A stretch of DNA of 64,000 nt from Telluria sp042683405 (GTDB lineage: Bacteria > Pseudomonadota > Gammaproteobacteria > Burkholderiales > Burkholderiaceae_D), in assembly GCF_042683405.1 (NCBI RefSeq), contig NZ_JBHUJS010000002.1:682001-746000 (forward strand). Direction: 5' to 3'. Made by a program: the position numbers and the translations under genes. Below the pieces are notes generated by a model, which worked only from the letters and a program-made list of their open reading frames with translations, had not been told where the DNA came from and did not search any database. This document shows positions 40,978-50,004 of this stretch, in pieces. How positions within the stretch are numbered: position 1 is the stretch's first letter; every line of letters begins with the position of its first letter.

Positions 40978-43737
40978 TTACAGCTTGTAGTTCAGGCCCA
41001 GCAGGTACTGGCGGCCATACTTCTCGTACGCCTCCGGCGCCAGCACGCCATTGGCGGTACCGTTGACGGTCGCGTACGGCGAGTTGGTCAGGTTGTTCAC
41101 CTGCAGCAGGATCGACAGGCCCTTCATGCGGCCGGCGCCGAACTCATAGCCCAGCTGGAGGTCGGTCTGGCGTTCCGCCGAGATCTCGGTGAAGCTGCGC
41201 GCGTAGTGCAGGCCGCTGATCTCGCCGCGGAACGCCGAACGGTAACGCTGTCCGACGCGCGCCGAGAAGCCATCCTTCTCGTAGTAGACCGTCAGGCCCG
41301 CAACGGTGCCGGAGAGGCCAGCCAGCTTGGTCGGCTGGTCCGGCCCCATCGGGCGCAGGTTCGACTCGGTGTAGGAGGCGCTGGCCTGAACGCCAAAGCC
41401 GGCCAGTGCACTGACCACGGAACCCGCATCCAGCGCGCCCGAGAGCTCGATGCCGCGGACGTTGCCGCCCTGGCCGTTTTCCGGACGCCAGAACAGGCCG
41501 ATCGGGCTGGCCGGCTGGATGCCGCTCGGATTTGGCACGCCCGTGAAATCGTATTCGGCTTCACGCTCGTAGATGTAGTTCAGCAGCTTCTTGTGGAACC
41601 CGGCCACGGCGACGTAGCTGCCTTTGCCGAAATACTTTTCATAGGAGACGTCGAACGAGTTGGCCAGCCATGGCTTCAGCTGCGGATTGCCGCCGTAACC
41701 GCTCCAGGTCTTGCTGGTCGGGTCGACAGACACATCGTTGCCCGCCTTCATGTCGTCGATGCGGCCGCGCGCCATCGTCCTGGCGGCGCCGACGCGGACG
41801 TACTGGTCATTACCGAAGTCGAAGTTCAGGTTGAGGCTTGGCAGCATGTTGCTGTACTCGGCGCCGCGCGTGGTTTCCGACAGCGTCGTGCCCATCCACG
41901 AGAAACCGTGGGAGCTCTGTTCGGTACGAACGAATTGCAGGCCGGCGTTACCGAACATGCGCACGGTGCCGATGTCGGTATCCAGGTTCAGTTTGGCATA
42001 CGCCGTGGCGACCTTTTCCGACACTTCATAGTTGCGGTGGATGATTTCATATTCCGCGGTCGGCGCGATGTCGTACAGCGCATTCAAGGTATCCATCAGG
42101 CGATACGACAGGACGCCGCCAGGCATGCCGGCAAACGACAGCGGGGTGGGCGATACCAGCAGCGAGGCCGGCACCAGCACCGGCGCGCGGTCGTTCTTCA
42201 GGTTCGCGGTGAACTCGTTCATCTCGCGCGCCTTCTCGCGCTTCGAGAAATTCACGCCCACATCGAGGCTGCTGAACATGCCGTCGAACTCGCGGCGCGC
42301 CTCCAGGCGCAGCGCCTTGATGGTGTCGTCCACGCGCGGCTTCTTCCACAGGGCATCGTGGCCCCAGCCGGCCGGATCCATCAGGCGTACGGTGGAGGCG
42401 TCGGCATAGTTCAGGCCGCGCGTCGTGATGACCGGGAAGCCCGAGCCCGTCGGCAGCTGGATCGACAGGTCGACCGGGCCGGCCACGCCTGCATAGCTCT
42501 CGATGACGTGTTCCTGGCGCTTGGCGTTCGAATAGCTCAGGTCGGCGATCGCACTCCACTTGTCCGCCAGCTTGATGCGGGTATTCCAGCCGAGCGAGCG
42601 CATGGAATCGTCGCGGGTGTTCAGGTCGTTACGCACGAGCAGGCCCTCGGCGCGGATATCGGCTGCGGTCACCAGCTGGCCGTTGCCGACAGGGGTCAGC
42701 TTGACGTTGCTATAGGCCGCGCCAGGGATGCCACCCCAGCCGCCGCCCAGGCCGCCCATCAGGCCGCGCGAGGTTTCTTCATTGTCGAACTGCGAGTAGT
42801 ACACGTCGAAGGTGCTGTGGAACCTGGCGTGCGGCTTGAACTCCAGCACACCCATCACGCCGTCGCGCTTCTGGTTGCGCGAACGGGCGGAAATCTCGAA
42901 GCCTTGCTGGAACACCGCGCCATCGGGCACGCCGGTCGCCGGGCTGCAGCCCCAGTCGAATTCGTGCTGCTGGCAGAAGTTGTCCGGGCCGGCCGGCTCG
43001 AAGCCCCAGGCCTTGTACTGCTCGGCCTGTCCCGGGGAATCGAGGTGGGCATAGCCAACCGCCACGCCAATCGTATTGTTGGCGAACTGGTCGATGTAGG
43101 ACGCGCTCAGGCGCTTGCCCTTGGCGCTCGAATCCTGGTTCAGCTTGCCGTTGGAGTTGTACTCGCCGCGCGCGTTCAGCGCGACTTTGCGCTCGCGCAG
43201 GTCGAGCGGACGCACCACGCGCATGTCGATGGTGCCCGACAGGCCCTGGCCGATCAGGCCCGCGTCAGGGGTCTTGTAGACGGTCGCGCTGTGGATCAGT
43301 TCGGACGGGAACTGGTCGAACTCGACTCCGCGGTTGTCGCCGGTGGTGACCTGCTCGCGGCCGTTCAGCAGCGTGCCTGCGAAGTCGGGCGACATGCCGC
43401 GAATCGCGATCACCTGCGCGCGGCCCTGCACGCGCTGGCCTGCCAGGCCAGGCAGGCGCGCCAGCGATTCGGCGATGCTCACGTCCGGCAGCTTGCCGAT
43501 GTCTTCGGCGGTGACGACTTCCGTGACGCCTTCCGCGTTCTTCTTCGCGGCGATCGAGGTCTCGATACTGCCACGGATGCCGGTGACGACAACCGACACC
43601 GGTTCCGCCTGCGCCGCTTCCTGCGCATGCGCGGCGGTGGCGAACAGCAGCGCGGAGCATGCTGCCGCGACCGGAGTCATCGAAAATACGGTACTGCCTG
43701 GTGAACGGCGGCTGGCCGGGGTGATTGCTTGTTTCAT
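40978..43737 (-). CDS. TonB-dependent receptor (Xanthomonas/Caulobacter type)
   Basis: Outer-membrane receptor of 919 aa. A long signal peptide (CSALLFATAAHAQ) is followed by a TonB-box-like VSVVVTG. The plug domain has SIAAKKNAEGVTEVVTAEDIGKLPDVSIAESLARLPGL and IRGM, and a 22-strand barrel ends in a C-terminal aromatic motif (YLLGLNYKL). The plug start is typical of the TIGR01782 group, which imports carbohydrates or other large ligands rather than siderophores. No transporter or hydrolase is adjacent. ATG 43737 follows AGGA. The 5' leader contains a terminator-like hairpin at 43839-43874. Confidence 0.93.
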   Translation of the reverse strand: MKQAITPASRRSPGSTVFSMTPVAAACSALLFATAAHAQEAAQAEPVSVVVTGIRGSIETSIAAKKNAEGVTEVVTAEDIGKLPDVSIAESLARLPGLAGQRVQGRAQVIAIRGMSPDFAGTLLNGREQVTTGDNRGVEFDQFPSELIHSATVYKTPDAGLIGQGLSGTIDMRVVRPLDLRERKVALNARGEYNSNGKLNQDSSAKGKRLSASYIDQFANNTIGVAVGYAHLDSPGQAEQYKAWGFEPAGPDNFCQQHEFDWGCSPATGVPDGAVFQQGFEISARSRNQKRDGVMGVLEFKPHARFHSTFDVYYSQFDNEETSRGLMGGLGGGWGGIPGAAYSNVKLTPVGNGQLVTAADIRAEGLLVRNDLNTRDDSMRSLGWNTRIKLADKWSAIADLSYSNAKRQEHVIESYAGVAGPVDLSIQLPTGSGFPVITTRGLNYADASTVRLMDPAGWGHDALWKKPRVDDTIKALRLEARREFDGMFSSLDVGVNFSKREKAREMNEFTANLKNDRAPVLVPASLLVSPTPLSFAGMPGGVLSYRLMDTLNALYDIAPTAEYEIIHRNYEVSEKVATAYAKLNLDTDIGTVRMFGNAGLQFVRTEQSSHGFSWMGTTLSETTRGAEYSNMLPSLNLNFDFGNDQYVRVGAARTMARGRIDDMKAGNDVSVDPTSKTWSGYGGNPQLKPWLANSFDVSYEKYFGKGSYVAVAGFHKKLLNYIYEREAEYDFTGVPNPSGIQPASPIGLFWRPENGQGGNVRGIELSGALDAGSVVSALAGFGVQASASYTESNLRPMGPDQPTKLAGLSGTVAGLTVYYEKDGFSARVGQRYRSAFRGEISGLHYARSFTEISAERQTDLQLGYEFGAGRMKGLSILLQVNNLTNSPYATVNGTANGVLAPEAYEKYGRQYLLGLNYKL

Positions 43738-44166
43738 CTGATCCTGTCTTCCGAAAAGTGCGTATGAATTTTTTACGCCAGCCCACATGGGGCGCCAGGA
43801 CTTCTCGAAGGAACAGGCGCGAGCCGATGACCATCAAAAAAATCCGCAGCCTCAAACGAGGACCGCGGATTCTTATGTCCGTAATACCTGCTGGACCGAA
43901 ACGCTGCGCGGGCTCGGGAGACTGCTCCCGGAAATCCCGCGTAAATCAACAGCTTGACAGGAGTGGAGTAAAAAATCTTTGCGTTATTTATGCAACCGCT
44001 GATGCTACCACTGGCATCTTTCCCCGTAAACATGAAAGCTTCACCGCTGCAACAGTCGCTCACCCGAAAATACCAACGGTAGCAAAACTCGTTGTCGAAC
44101 TGCTACATCCGCCCTCCGGCGCGGGCGGTGCTACGATACCCGCATGTCCCAAGCAACGGAAAAGCC
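43738..44166. other. Divergent intergenic region / TonB receptor leader
   Basis: This 429-base gap between the TonB receptor and the SRAP gene carries a minus-strand terminator-like hairpin (43839-43874), a small GGGAG-ACTG-CTCCC hairpin (43916-43929) and AT-rich DNA around 43970-44000 that may hold the receptor promoter. A 96-codon minus-strand frame (43773-44063) has no support. Confidence 0.5.
43839..43874 (-). terminator. Intrinsic terminator or attenuator in the TonB receptor leader
   Basis: Read on the minus strand, AATCCGC, a 17-base internal arm with GTCCTC/GAGG pairing, then GCGGATT and seven T residues form a convincing rho-independent terminator about 100 bases before the receptor ATG (43737), on the same strand. 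Since no gene ends here, it may be an attenuator or riboswitch expression platform, or the end of a small RNA. I recognise no known aptamer. Confidence 0.55.
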
Positions 44167-44871
44167 ATGTGCGTGAACTTTCGTCCTCCCAGCCCGGAAC
44201 TGCTCGATACGGTGATGGGCGTGCTCATCGAGATGAACGATGTGTGGAAGTCGGAAACCTGGAAAGACTATGACGCGCCGATCGTCCGGCACGACGACGG
44301 CGGCCGCCGCATCGGCCAGCTCGCGTCCTACGGCATGGTCCCGCGCCGCCACATACCACCGCACGTGCGCGTGTGGGACACCATGAATGCGCGCGCGGAA
44401 ACCATTGGCGAAAAGCGCTCGTTCGCCGGCGCGTGGCGCAGCGGCCAGGTATGCCTGGTGCCGATGACGGCGTTCTACGAACCGAACTACGAGAGCGGCA
44501 AACCGGTGCGCTGGGAGATTGGCATGCACGACGGCGCCTTGTTCGCGGTGGCGGGGCTGTGGAAGAACTGGAAAGAGCCGGACGGCAGCATCTCGACCGC
44601 CTTCACGCAGATCACCATCAATGCCGACGACCATCCGCTCATGAACCGCTTTCACAAGCCGGGGGACGAGAAACGCGCGCTGGTGATCGTGCCGCCCGAG
44701 GAATGGGATACCTGGCTGGGATGCCGCGACCCGGAACTTGCGCGCTCGTTCCTGCGCCATCATCCGCCCGAGCTGATGGCCGCGCGGGCAGCGCCGCTCC
44801 CGCCGCGCAAGAAGAAGGAGCCGGCTGTCGCCGAGACTCCCGCGACTGGCACGCTCTTTACCTTCGACTGA
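44167..44871 (+). CDS. SOS response-associated peptidase (SRAP/YedK/HMCES family)
   Basis: Protein of 234 aa. The start MCVNF places the conserved catalytic Cys at position 2, which becomes the N-terminal residue and crosslinks abasic sites in single-stranded DNA. Other family residues are present: NARAET (Asn), FYEPN (Glu), and HKPGDEKRALVI with the late His. It shields abasic DNA and is auto-released. The open frame to 44092 is rejected because the Cys must follow the initiator Met. The C-terminal Lys-rich tail (PPRKKKEP) may aid DNA binding. Confidence 0.92.
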   Translation: MCVNFRPPSPELLDTVMGVLIEMNDVWKSETWKDYDAPIVRHDDGGRRIGQLASYGMVPRRHIPPHVRVWDTMNARAETIGEKRSFAGAWRSGQVCLVPMTAFYEPNYESGKPVRWEIGMHDGALFAVAGLWKNWKEPDGSISTAFTQITINADDHPLMNRFHKPGDEKRALVIVPPEEWDTWLGCRDPELARSFLRHHPPELMAARAAPLPPRKKKEPAVAETPATGTLFTFD

Positions 44872-44943
44872 CCACGTCCGGGACTTGCGCTTCGGCTTCG
44901 GCACGGGCGCATGGGCCCCAGCCTTCGCCGGGGCGCCTGCGGG

Positions 44944-47379
44944 TCAGTTCAGCATATTGAGGAAGTCGCTCAGCCGCGAAGGCTGTACCGGCTTGGTGAA
45001 GTGCATGTTGAAACCGGCGTCGCGCGCGCGCGCCAGGTCTTCCTTCGCGCCCCACCCCGAGACCGCCGCGATGACGCTGCGCTCCACGCCCGGCATCTGG
45101 CGCAGGCGCGTCGCCACCTCGTATCCGCTCATGTCCGGCATGCCGATATCGAGGAAGACCACGTCCGGCTCGAACTGCGCGGCAAGTTCGAGCGCTTGCT
45201 GTCCATTGTGCGCGATGCGCAGTTCGTGGCCGTACATCTCCAGCAGCGACGACAGTGTCGTCGCCGCGTCCACATTGTCGTCCGCCACCAGGATGCGGTA
45301 CGCCCTCGGCGCCACGGCCAGCGCGCCGTCCGCGGCGCCGGCTCCCTGCACCAGCTCGGCATTCGTGAAGTCGATCGGCAGCCGGACGATGAAGGTGCTG
45401 CCCTTCCCTTCCCCTTTGCTGATGGCCTCGACCGTCCCGTCGTGCAGCGCGACCAGCTGGCGCACCAGCGACAATCCGATGCCCAGGCCGCCCTGCGAAT
45501 GGCTCATGTTGCGGCCCACCTGGCTGAACATGTCGAACACGGATTCGAGCGACTCTTGCGGAATGCCGATGCCGTTGTCGGACACGGAAATCACGGCCTG
45601 GCTGCGGTCCTGCTCGACCGTGAGGCTGATGCTTCCGCCCGGCGGCGTGTACTTGGCCGCGTTGGTCAGCAGGTTGCCGACCACCTGCGCGATGCGGGTC
45701 GCATCCGCGTACACCGGCAGCGGCGCGCTGTGCAGCTTGAGCGTGAATTCGTGGTGGCCCTTGTCGATCAGCGGCAGGCTGGTCTCCACCGCGTTGGACA
45801 CGATCGACTTGAGGTCGACCGCGTCCTTGCGGATGTCGACCTTGCCGTTTGTGACCCGTGCGATATCGAGCAGGTCGTTGATCAGGTGCGAAAACTGCTG
45901 GACCTGGCGCTCGATGATGCCCCGCACCTTGACGATGGTTTCGGGATGGTCGGCGCGGATGCGCATCATCTCCAGGCCGGTCAGGATCGGCGCCAGCGGG
46001 TTGCGCAGTTCATGCGCCAGCACGGCGAGGAACTCGCTCAGGTTCTTGTTGGACCTGGCCACTTCATCGAACAGCGCGCGCTGTTTCGCCTCCGCCTCGC
46101 GCAGTGCGGCTTCGGTACGCTTGAAGTCGTCGATGTTGGTGACGATCGACACCTGGCCCTTCGGCGCGCCTTCCGCGTCCTTCAGCGGGACGGCGGCGAT
46201 CTGCGTCCATATCTCGACGCCATCGTCCCTCGTGTACACGGCCTCCATGCCAGGCACCACCCGTTCACCGCGCAGTGCACGCGCCCCGGGGAATTCGTAC
46301 TTCTCGTAGAGACTGCCGTCGGCACGGTAGAAGCGCCAGCGGCGATAGCGCTCGTCGTCCATGGATGGCATGCGATTCGTCGGCAGGTACTGGTGCATTT
46401 CCCGGTTCGACAACTGCAGCTCGCCGGCCTGGTTCACGACACCGACGCCGACCGGCAACGCGTCGAACACCGCCGACAGCATCTCGCGCGTCTCGTCCAG
46501 GGCCTGCTCGGCGGCGCGCCGGTCCGTGATATCCAGGACGTTACCGACGAATCCGAGGAACTCGCCGCTCGGCAGGAAGCGGGGTCGGCCCGTGTCGATC
46601 ACCCAGCGGTAGGTGCCATCCACGTGCAGGACGCGGTGCTCGAGTGCGAACTCCACCTTGCGCTCGTTCGCGTCCATGAACAGCTGCCTCGCCCAGTCGC
46701 GCTCCTGCGGATGGATCGCGTTGATCCAGCCGAAGTCGAGGCCCTCGGCCTTTTGCTGTCCCGTGAAGGCATACCAGCCGCGCGAAAGGAAGGAGCACCT
46801 GCCGTCCGGCTCCGTCACCCAGAGCATCGCGGGCGCCGCGTCCGCAAGGTCGAGGAAGCGCTGCTCGCTGATGGTCAATGCCTGCTCGGCCACGTGGCGC
46901 TGCAGGACGACAGTCGCCTGGTTGGCGGCCACGCCCAGCAGCAGGCGTTCGTTCTCGGTCGGGAAATCGGCGCGGGCGGAACCCACGAGGATGGCCCCGA
47001 TGTCTGCGGTGATACCGAAGCGCACGACGGTCGCGTGCAGCTCCTCGCCGGAAGGCAGCGCAAAGGCAAGCGGTGCGTTCAAGCCGTACTGTGCCGGGCT
47101 GCCGGCCAGTGCCTCCCGCGCGGCCGCAAGCAGATGCGGTTCCGCTTCCGTGTCGCTGGTACGGATCGCCTCGAGCGTGCCGGCCTCGTCCGGGCCAGGC
47201 AAGCGGACATAGGCCAGGTCCAGGTCCAGCATTTTCATCAGGACGCTGCACAGGCTGTCGATCACACTGGTGGGCGGGAGCGTGCCCCAGATCGCAGGAA
47301 GGGTGGTGAGGGCGACGAGGTCGCGCGTGGTCTGACGGAGGCGCTCCGCCTCCGCGTTGGATGTCACAACTGCAGGCAT
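44944..47379 (-). CDS. Hybrid sensor histidine kinase/response regulator (GAF-PAS-PAS-HK-REC)
   Basis: Protein of 811 aa, cytoplasmic. A GAF-like N-terminal module (about 25-165) is followed by two PAS domains (about 170-290 and 300-420). HisKA follows with AHELRNPLAPI (phospho-His 456), then HATPase_c (NLLTNAAKYTPPGG, VSDNGIGIP, GGLGIGLSLVR) and a C-terminal receiver with YRILVADDNVDAA and phospho-Asp 744 in FLDIGMPDMSG. It starts 16 bases after a MEDS-domain gene, so the two are likely one operon and signalling unit. It is a paralogue of the hybrid kinase at 51592, sharing the PAS segment around LSNREMHQYLPTNRMPSMD and the receiver. Confidence 0.92.
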   Translation of the reverse strand: MPAVVTSNAEAERLRQTTRDLVALTTLPAIWGTLPPTSVIDSLCSVLMKMLDLDLAYVRLPGPDEAGTLEAIRTSDTEAEPHLLAAAREALAGSPAQYGLNAPLAFALPSGEELHATVVRFGITADIGAILVGSARADFPTENERLLLGVAANQATVVLQRHVAEQALTISEQRFLDLADAAPAMLWVTEPDGRCSFLSRGWYAFTGQQKAEGLDFGWINAIHPQERDWARQLFMDANERKVEFALEHRVLHVDGTYRWVIDTGRPRFLPSGEFLGFVGNVLDITDRRAAEQALDETREMLSAVFDALPVGVGVVNQAGELQLSNREMHQYLPTNRMPSMDDERYRRWRFYRADGSLYEKYEFPGARALRGERVVPGMEAVYTRDDGVEIWTQIAAVPLKDAEGAPKGQVSIVTNIDDFKRTEAALREAEAKQRALFDEVARSNKNLSEFLAVLAHELRNPLAPILTGLEMMRIRADHPETIVKVRGIIERQVQQFSHLINDLLDIARVTNGKVDIRKDAVDLKSIVSNAVETSLPLIDKGHHEFTLKLHSAPLPVYADATRIAQVVGNLLTNAAKYTPPGGSISLTVEQDRSQAVISVSDNGIGIPQESLESVFDMFSQVGRNMSHSQGGLGIGLSLVRQLVALHDGTVEAISKGEGKGSTFIVRLPIDFTNAELVQGAGAADGALAVAPRAYRILVADDNVDAATTLSSLLEMYGHELRIAHNGQQALELAAQFEPDVVFLDIGMPDMSGYEVATRLRQMPGVERSVIAAVSGWGAKEDLARARDAGFNMHFTKPVQPSRLSDFLNMLN

Positions 47380-47395
47380 GTCGGTCGGCGTCGCC

Positions 47396-48049
47396 TTAAG
47401 CGGCTTCACTGAGCGTGGCCGCGTGCCGGGCCTTGCGCGCTTGCAGTTCTTCGACCATCTGTTCGGATGGCACAAAGAACGGGTTCTCCTGCAGGATGCC
47501 GCCGATGATGACCATGGGGTGCGTGCGCAGGATGTCGATCACCACGTCCGCATCGAACTGGGACAGGTCGTAAGTGCACACCACCGGATCATGCTGCTCG
47601 GGCAGCGCCGCGTTCAGGCGCGCTTCGTATTCCACGATGTCGTCCACGCCCGGCCGGTCTTCCAATGCCCACGACATGCTGGCCACGTTGCGCGAGATCT
47701 TGCCGGGCTCGTTCTCGCGCGCCAGCATTTTCAGCAGGGTGTCGATCATGCGGAACTGGTCGAAGTGTCCGTCCACGAGGTAGGTTTCGCCCCAGGTCCG
47801 CACCTCCAGCTGGCCGCTCGATTCTGCTGCGGCGGTATCGATGCCGGCCTTTTCCATCAGTTCCAGGTGCGCGGCGCGGAAGGCCGGGTTCACGATGTGG
47901 AAGGCGCGGTCGCCGTTGTCGAAGCCCTCTTTAATGAAGGGCATCAGGACGTCGTACTCCTCTTCCTTGGAGTGGAAGAACGCGCAGGCGTGGCACGAGT
48001 GTGTGAGCTTGGCGCCGGCCAGGGTTACTGGCTTTTTCATAGTGGTCAT
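47396..48049 (-). CDS. MEDS (DcmR-type sensory) domain protein
   Basis: Protein of 217 aa. The MEDS domain, named for methanogen and methylotroph DcmR sensors, fits SHACAFFHSKEEEYDVLMPFIKEGFDNGDRAFHIVNP with its Cys-His context. RTWGETYLVDGHFDQFRMIDTLLKML and CTYDLSQFDADVVIDILRTHPMVIIGG resemble KaiC-like folds without a Walker A. In other bacteria the domain is fused to or encoded beside histidine kinases and is thought to sense small ligands. Here it precedes a hybrid kinase by 16 bases. AGGGA precedes ATG 48049. Confidence 0.85.
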   Translation of the reverse strand: MTTMKKPVTLAGAKLTHSCHACAFFHSKEEEYDVLMPFIKEGFDNGDRAFHIVNPAFRAAHLELMEKAGIDTAAAESSGQLEVRTWGETYLVDGHFDQFRMIDTLLKMLARENEPGKISRNVASMSWALEDRPGVDDIVEYEARLNAALPEQHDPVVCTYDLSQFDADVVIDILRTHPMVIIGGILQENPFFVPSEQMVEELQARKARHAATLSEAA

Positions 48050-48410
48050 CTGGTCCCTCTCTGGAGGCTGGTGGTAACCGGCCGGCTCCGTTCATATATG
48101 GAAAAATTAATTATAGACCGGCCACCCGCAGACCCCGGTTTTTGCAGGCAGCCCGGCAACAACTGTTGCTATCGCCATACGCCCTTGACATGCGCCCATT
48201 AGTCCGCTTTGGCGGAATCGGCCAAAACATGGCCGATTCCGCCAATTGCCGGGCTCAAGTTGGCGGAATCCGCCATAACTGGGCCGATTCCGCCAGAATG
48301 GCCGGCAAGCACGGTGATCGGAGAAATCCTGGTCGCAGGGAGTTTCGGTGACGGGCGACCGCGGCGCCATGCAGTCCCGGAGCACGGGACGATGGCCTCG
48401 ACAGGTTTGG
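48050..48410. other. Intergenic region with a tandem pair of palindromes
   Basis: This 361-base gap between udk and the MEDS gene (both minus strand) has no supported gene. Its main content is the TGGCGGAATCGGCC palindrome pair at 48209-48295. The DNA nearest the MEDS start (48090-48115) is AT-rich and probably holds its promoter. Confidence 0.55.
48209..48295. repeat. Tandem TGGCGGAATCGGCC palindromes
   Basis: The first unit is TTGGCGGAATCGGCC (48209-48223), 7 bases, and its exact complement (48231-48245), a perfect 15-base stem. The second is TGGCGGAATC (48261-48270) and GATTCCGCCA (48286-48295) with imperfect inner arms. The same element occurs diverged at 758-792. It could be a REP-like mobile palindrome or a paired protein-binding site. 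Confidence 0.75.
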
Positions 48411-49049
48411 TTATGGCTTCAACTGACCGATCACGCTCGCCACTTTGGTCGTGATCACGTCCACCGCCGGGCCGTTGGCGCCGTGCGGGAGAATGACGTC
48501 GGCGTAGCGCTTGGTCGGCTCGATGAACTGCTTGTGCATGGGGCGCACGGTTTCCAGGTACTGATTGACGACGCTGTCGACCGTGCGGCCGCGTTCGGTG
48601 ATATCGCGCTGCAGGCGGCGGATGAAACGGACGTCGGGCGCCGTATCCACGAAGATCTTCAACGACATCGCTTCACGCAGGTCGGGGTCGTACAGCGCGA
48701 ACAAGCCTTCCACCACGATCACCGGCGCCGGCTTGACGTGGATCGTCTTGTTGGAGCGGTTGTCGATGGTGAAGTCGTACTCGGGCATGTCGATCGCCTC
48801 GCCGCGGCGCAGCGCTTGCACGTGCTGCACCAGCAAAGGCCAGTCGAATGCCTGGGGGTGATCGTAGTTGGTCTTGCGCCGAACCTCAGGGGTGAGATGG
48901 GACTGGTCTGCGTAATAGTCGTCCTGCATGACGACGGACACCAGCTCCGCGCCGAACGAGGCAAGCACTTGCTGGGTCACGGTGGACTTGCCGCTGCCGC
49001 TGCCGCCGGCCACGCCGATCACGAAGGGGAAAGAGGAATTCTGGATCAT
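48411..49049 (-). CDS. udk: Uridine kinase
   Basis: Protein of 212 aa. It phosphorylates uridine and cytidine in pyrimidine salvage. The P-loop is GVAGGSGSGKST (residues about 12-23). Substrate and lid motifs follow: MQDDYYADQSHL, NYDHPQAFDWPLL, EGLFALYD and FIRRLQRDITERGR. The length equals that of E. coli Udk. The start ATG 49049 directly precedes the canonical sequence, with no upstream alternative. It is divergent from the pirin gene at 49273. Confidence 0.93.
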   Translation of the reverse strand: MIQNSSFPFVIGVAGGSGSGKSTVTQQVLASFGAELVSVVMQDDYYADQSHLTPEVRRKTNYDHPQAFDWPLLVQHVQALRRGEAIDMPEYDFTIDNRSNKTIHVKPAPVIVVEGLFALYDPDLREAMSLKIFVDTAPDVRFIRRLQRDITERGRTVDSVVNQYLETVRPMHKQFIEPTKRYADVILPHGANGPAVDVITTKVASVIGQLKP

Positions 49050-49178
49050 CCCGCCATGATACTGGAGCGTGACCGGATGGGACAGCCCGGACCATCTTCA
49101 CAGCGAATGCGGGACTCAAAAATAGGCAATCATTCGATACATCAAGTGCCTGTTGCAGCGTGCTGCGCCACCCGCCGA

Positions 49179-49199
49179 TCATTCATATTTTTTGAATGA
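49179..49199. promoter_or_regulatory. Candidate LysR operator upstream of the pirin-DoxX genes
   Basis: TCATTCA-N7-TGAATGA is a perfect 7-base inverted repeat containing a T-N11-A core, as LysR-type regulators prefer. A related half-site, TCATTCA followed by A-tract and TTGAT (50474-50491), lies just before the LysR gene itself. I infer that the LysR protein at 50506 controls both. Confidence 0.4.
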
Positions 49200-49272
49200 A
49201 GTCGTCAAATGCGGTGACTCTCCGACAAGGCCACTGCGCGCACAATGGATCCCATCAACCAAGGAGATCCAG

Positions 49273-49974
49273 ATGCTCACCATTCGAAAATCGCAAGAAC
49301 GCGGCTACGCAGACCACGGCTGGCTCAAGAGCTACCACTCGTTCTCGTTCGCGAACTACTACGATCCTGCCCACATGGGCTGGGGCAACCTGCGTGTCAT
49401 CAACGAAGACCGGATCGCCGCCGGCGCCGGGTTCGGCCAGCACGGCCACCGCGACATGGAAATCATCAGCTACGTGCTGGCAGGCGAACTGGCGCACCGT
49501 GACAGCATGGGCAACGTCAAAGGCATTCCGCCGGGCGACGTGCAGCGCATGAGCGCCGGTACGGGCGTGACGCACAGCGAGTTCAACCATGCGCAGGGAA
49601 AGGAAACGCACTTCCTGCAGATCTGGTTGCTGCCGGACGTGGCCGGCATTGCGCCAGGCTACGAGCAAAAGACGATTCCGCCGGCCGACAAGCGCGGCAA
49701 GCTGCGGCTCGTTGCTTCGCGCGACGGACGGGACGACTCGGTGCTGATCCACGCGGACGCGTCGATGTATTCGGGGCTGTTCGACGGTGCCGAGCAGGCC
49801 GAGCTGGCGATCGATCCGCGCCGCAAGGCTTACGTGCACCTGGTCCGCGGGGCACTGGCGGTGAACGGCCGCCAGATCGAAGCGGGCGACGCGGTACTGC
49901 TCGAAAACGAAAGCGGCATCACCCTGACCAACGGGCGCGATGCGGAAGTGCTCGTGTTCGACCTGGCCGCCTGA
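49273..49974 (+). CDS. Pirin family protein, YhhW-like
   Basis: Bicupin of 233 aa. The N-terminal cupin has the pirin pattern GFGQHGHRDMEIISYVLAGELAHRDSMG and MSAGTGVTHSEFNHAQGKETHFLQIWL, with the expected metal-binding His and Glu. The second cupin ends VLLENESGITL. YhhW-type pirins have quercetinase activity in vitro. AAGGAGA lies 6 bases before ATG 49273. It starts a rightward set with DoxX (30 bases later) and a LysR regulator. Confidence 0.9.
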   Translation: MLTIRKSQERGYADHGWLKSYHSFSFANYYDPAHMGWGNLRVINEDRIAAGAGFGQHGHRDMEIISYVLAGELAHRDSMGNVKGIPPGDVQRMSAGTGVTHSEFNHAQGKETHFLQIWLLPDVAGIAPGYEQKTIPPADKRGKLRLVASRDGRDDSVLIHADASMYSGLFDGAEQAELAIDPRRKAYVHLVRGALAVNGRQIEAGDAVLLENESGITLTNGRDAEVLVFDLAA

Positions 49975-50004
49975 CCTCATTCATTCATCTAGAAAGGAAT
50001 CATC

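Noticed and set aside
40879..43704. 941-codon plus-strand frame opposite the TonB receptor
   Set aside because: Shadow of the receptor gene; no signal peptide or domain, and no proper start context.
43773..44063. 96-codon minus-strand frame before the TonB receptor
   Set aside because: No ribosome binding site or homology, and it crosses the terminator-like hairpin.
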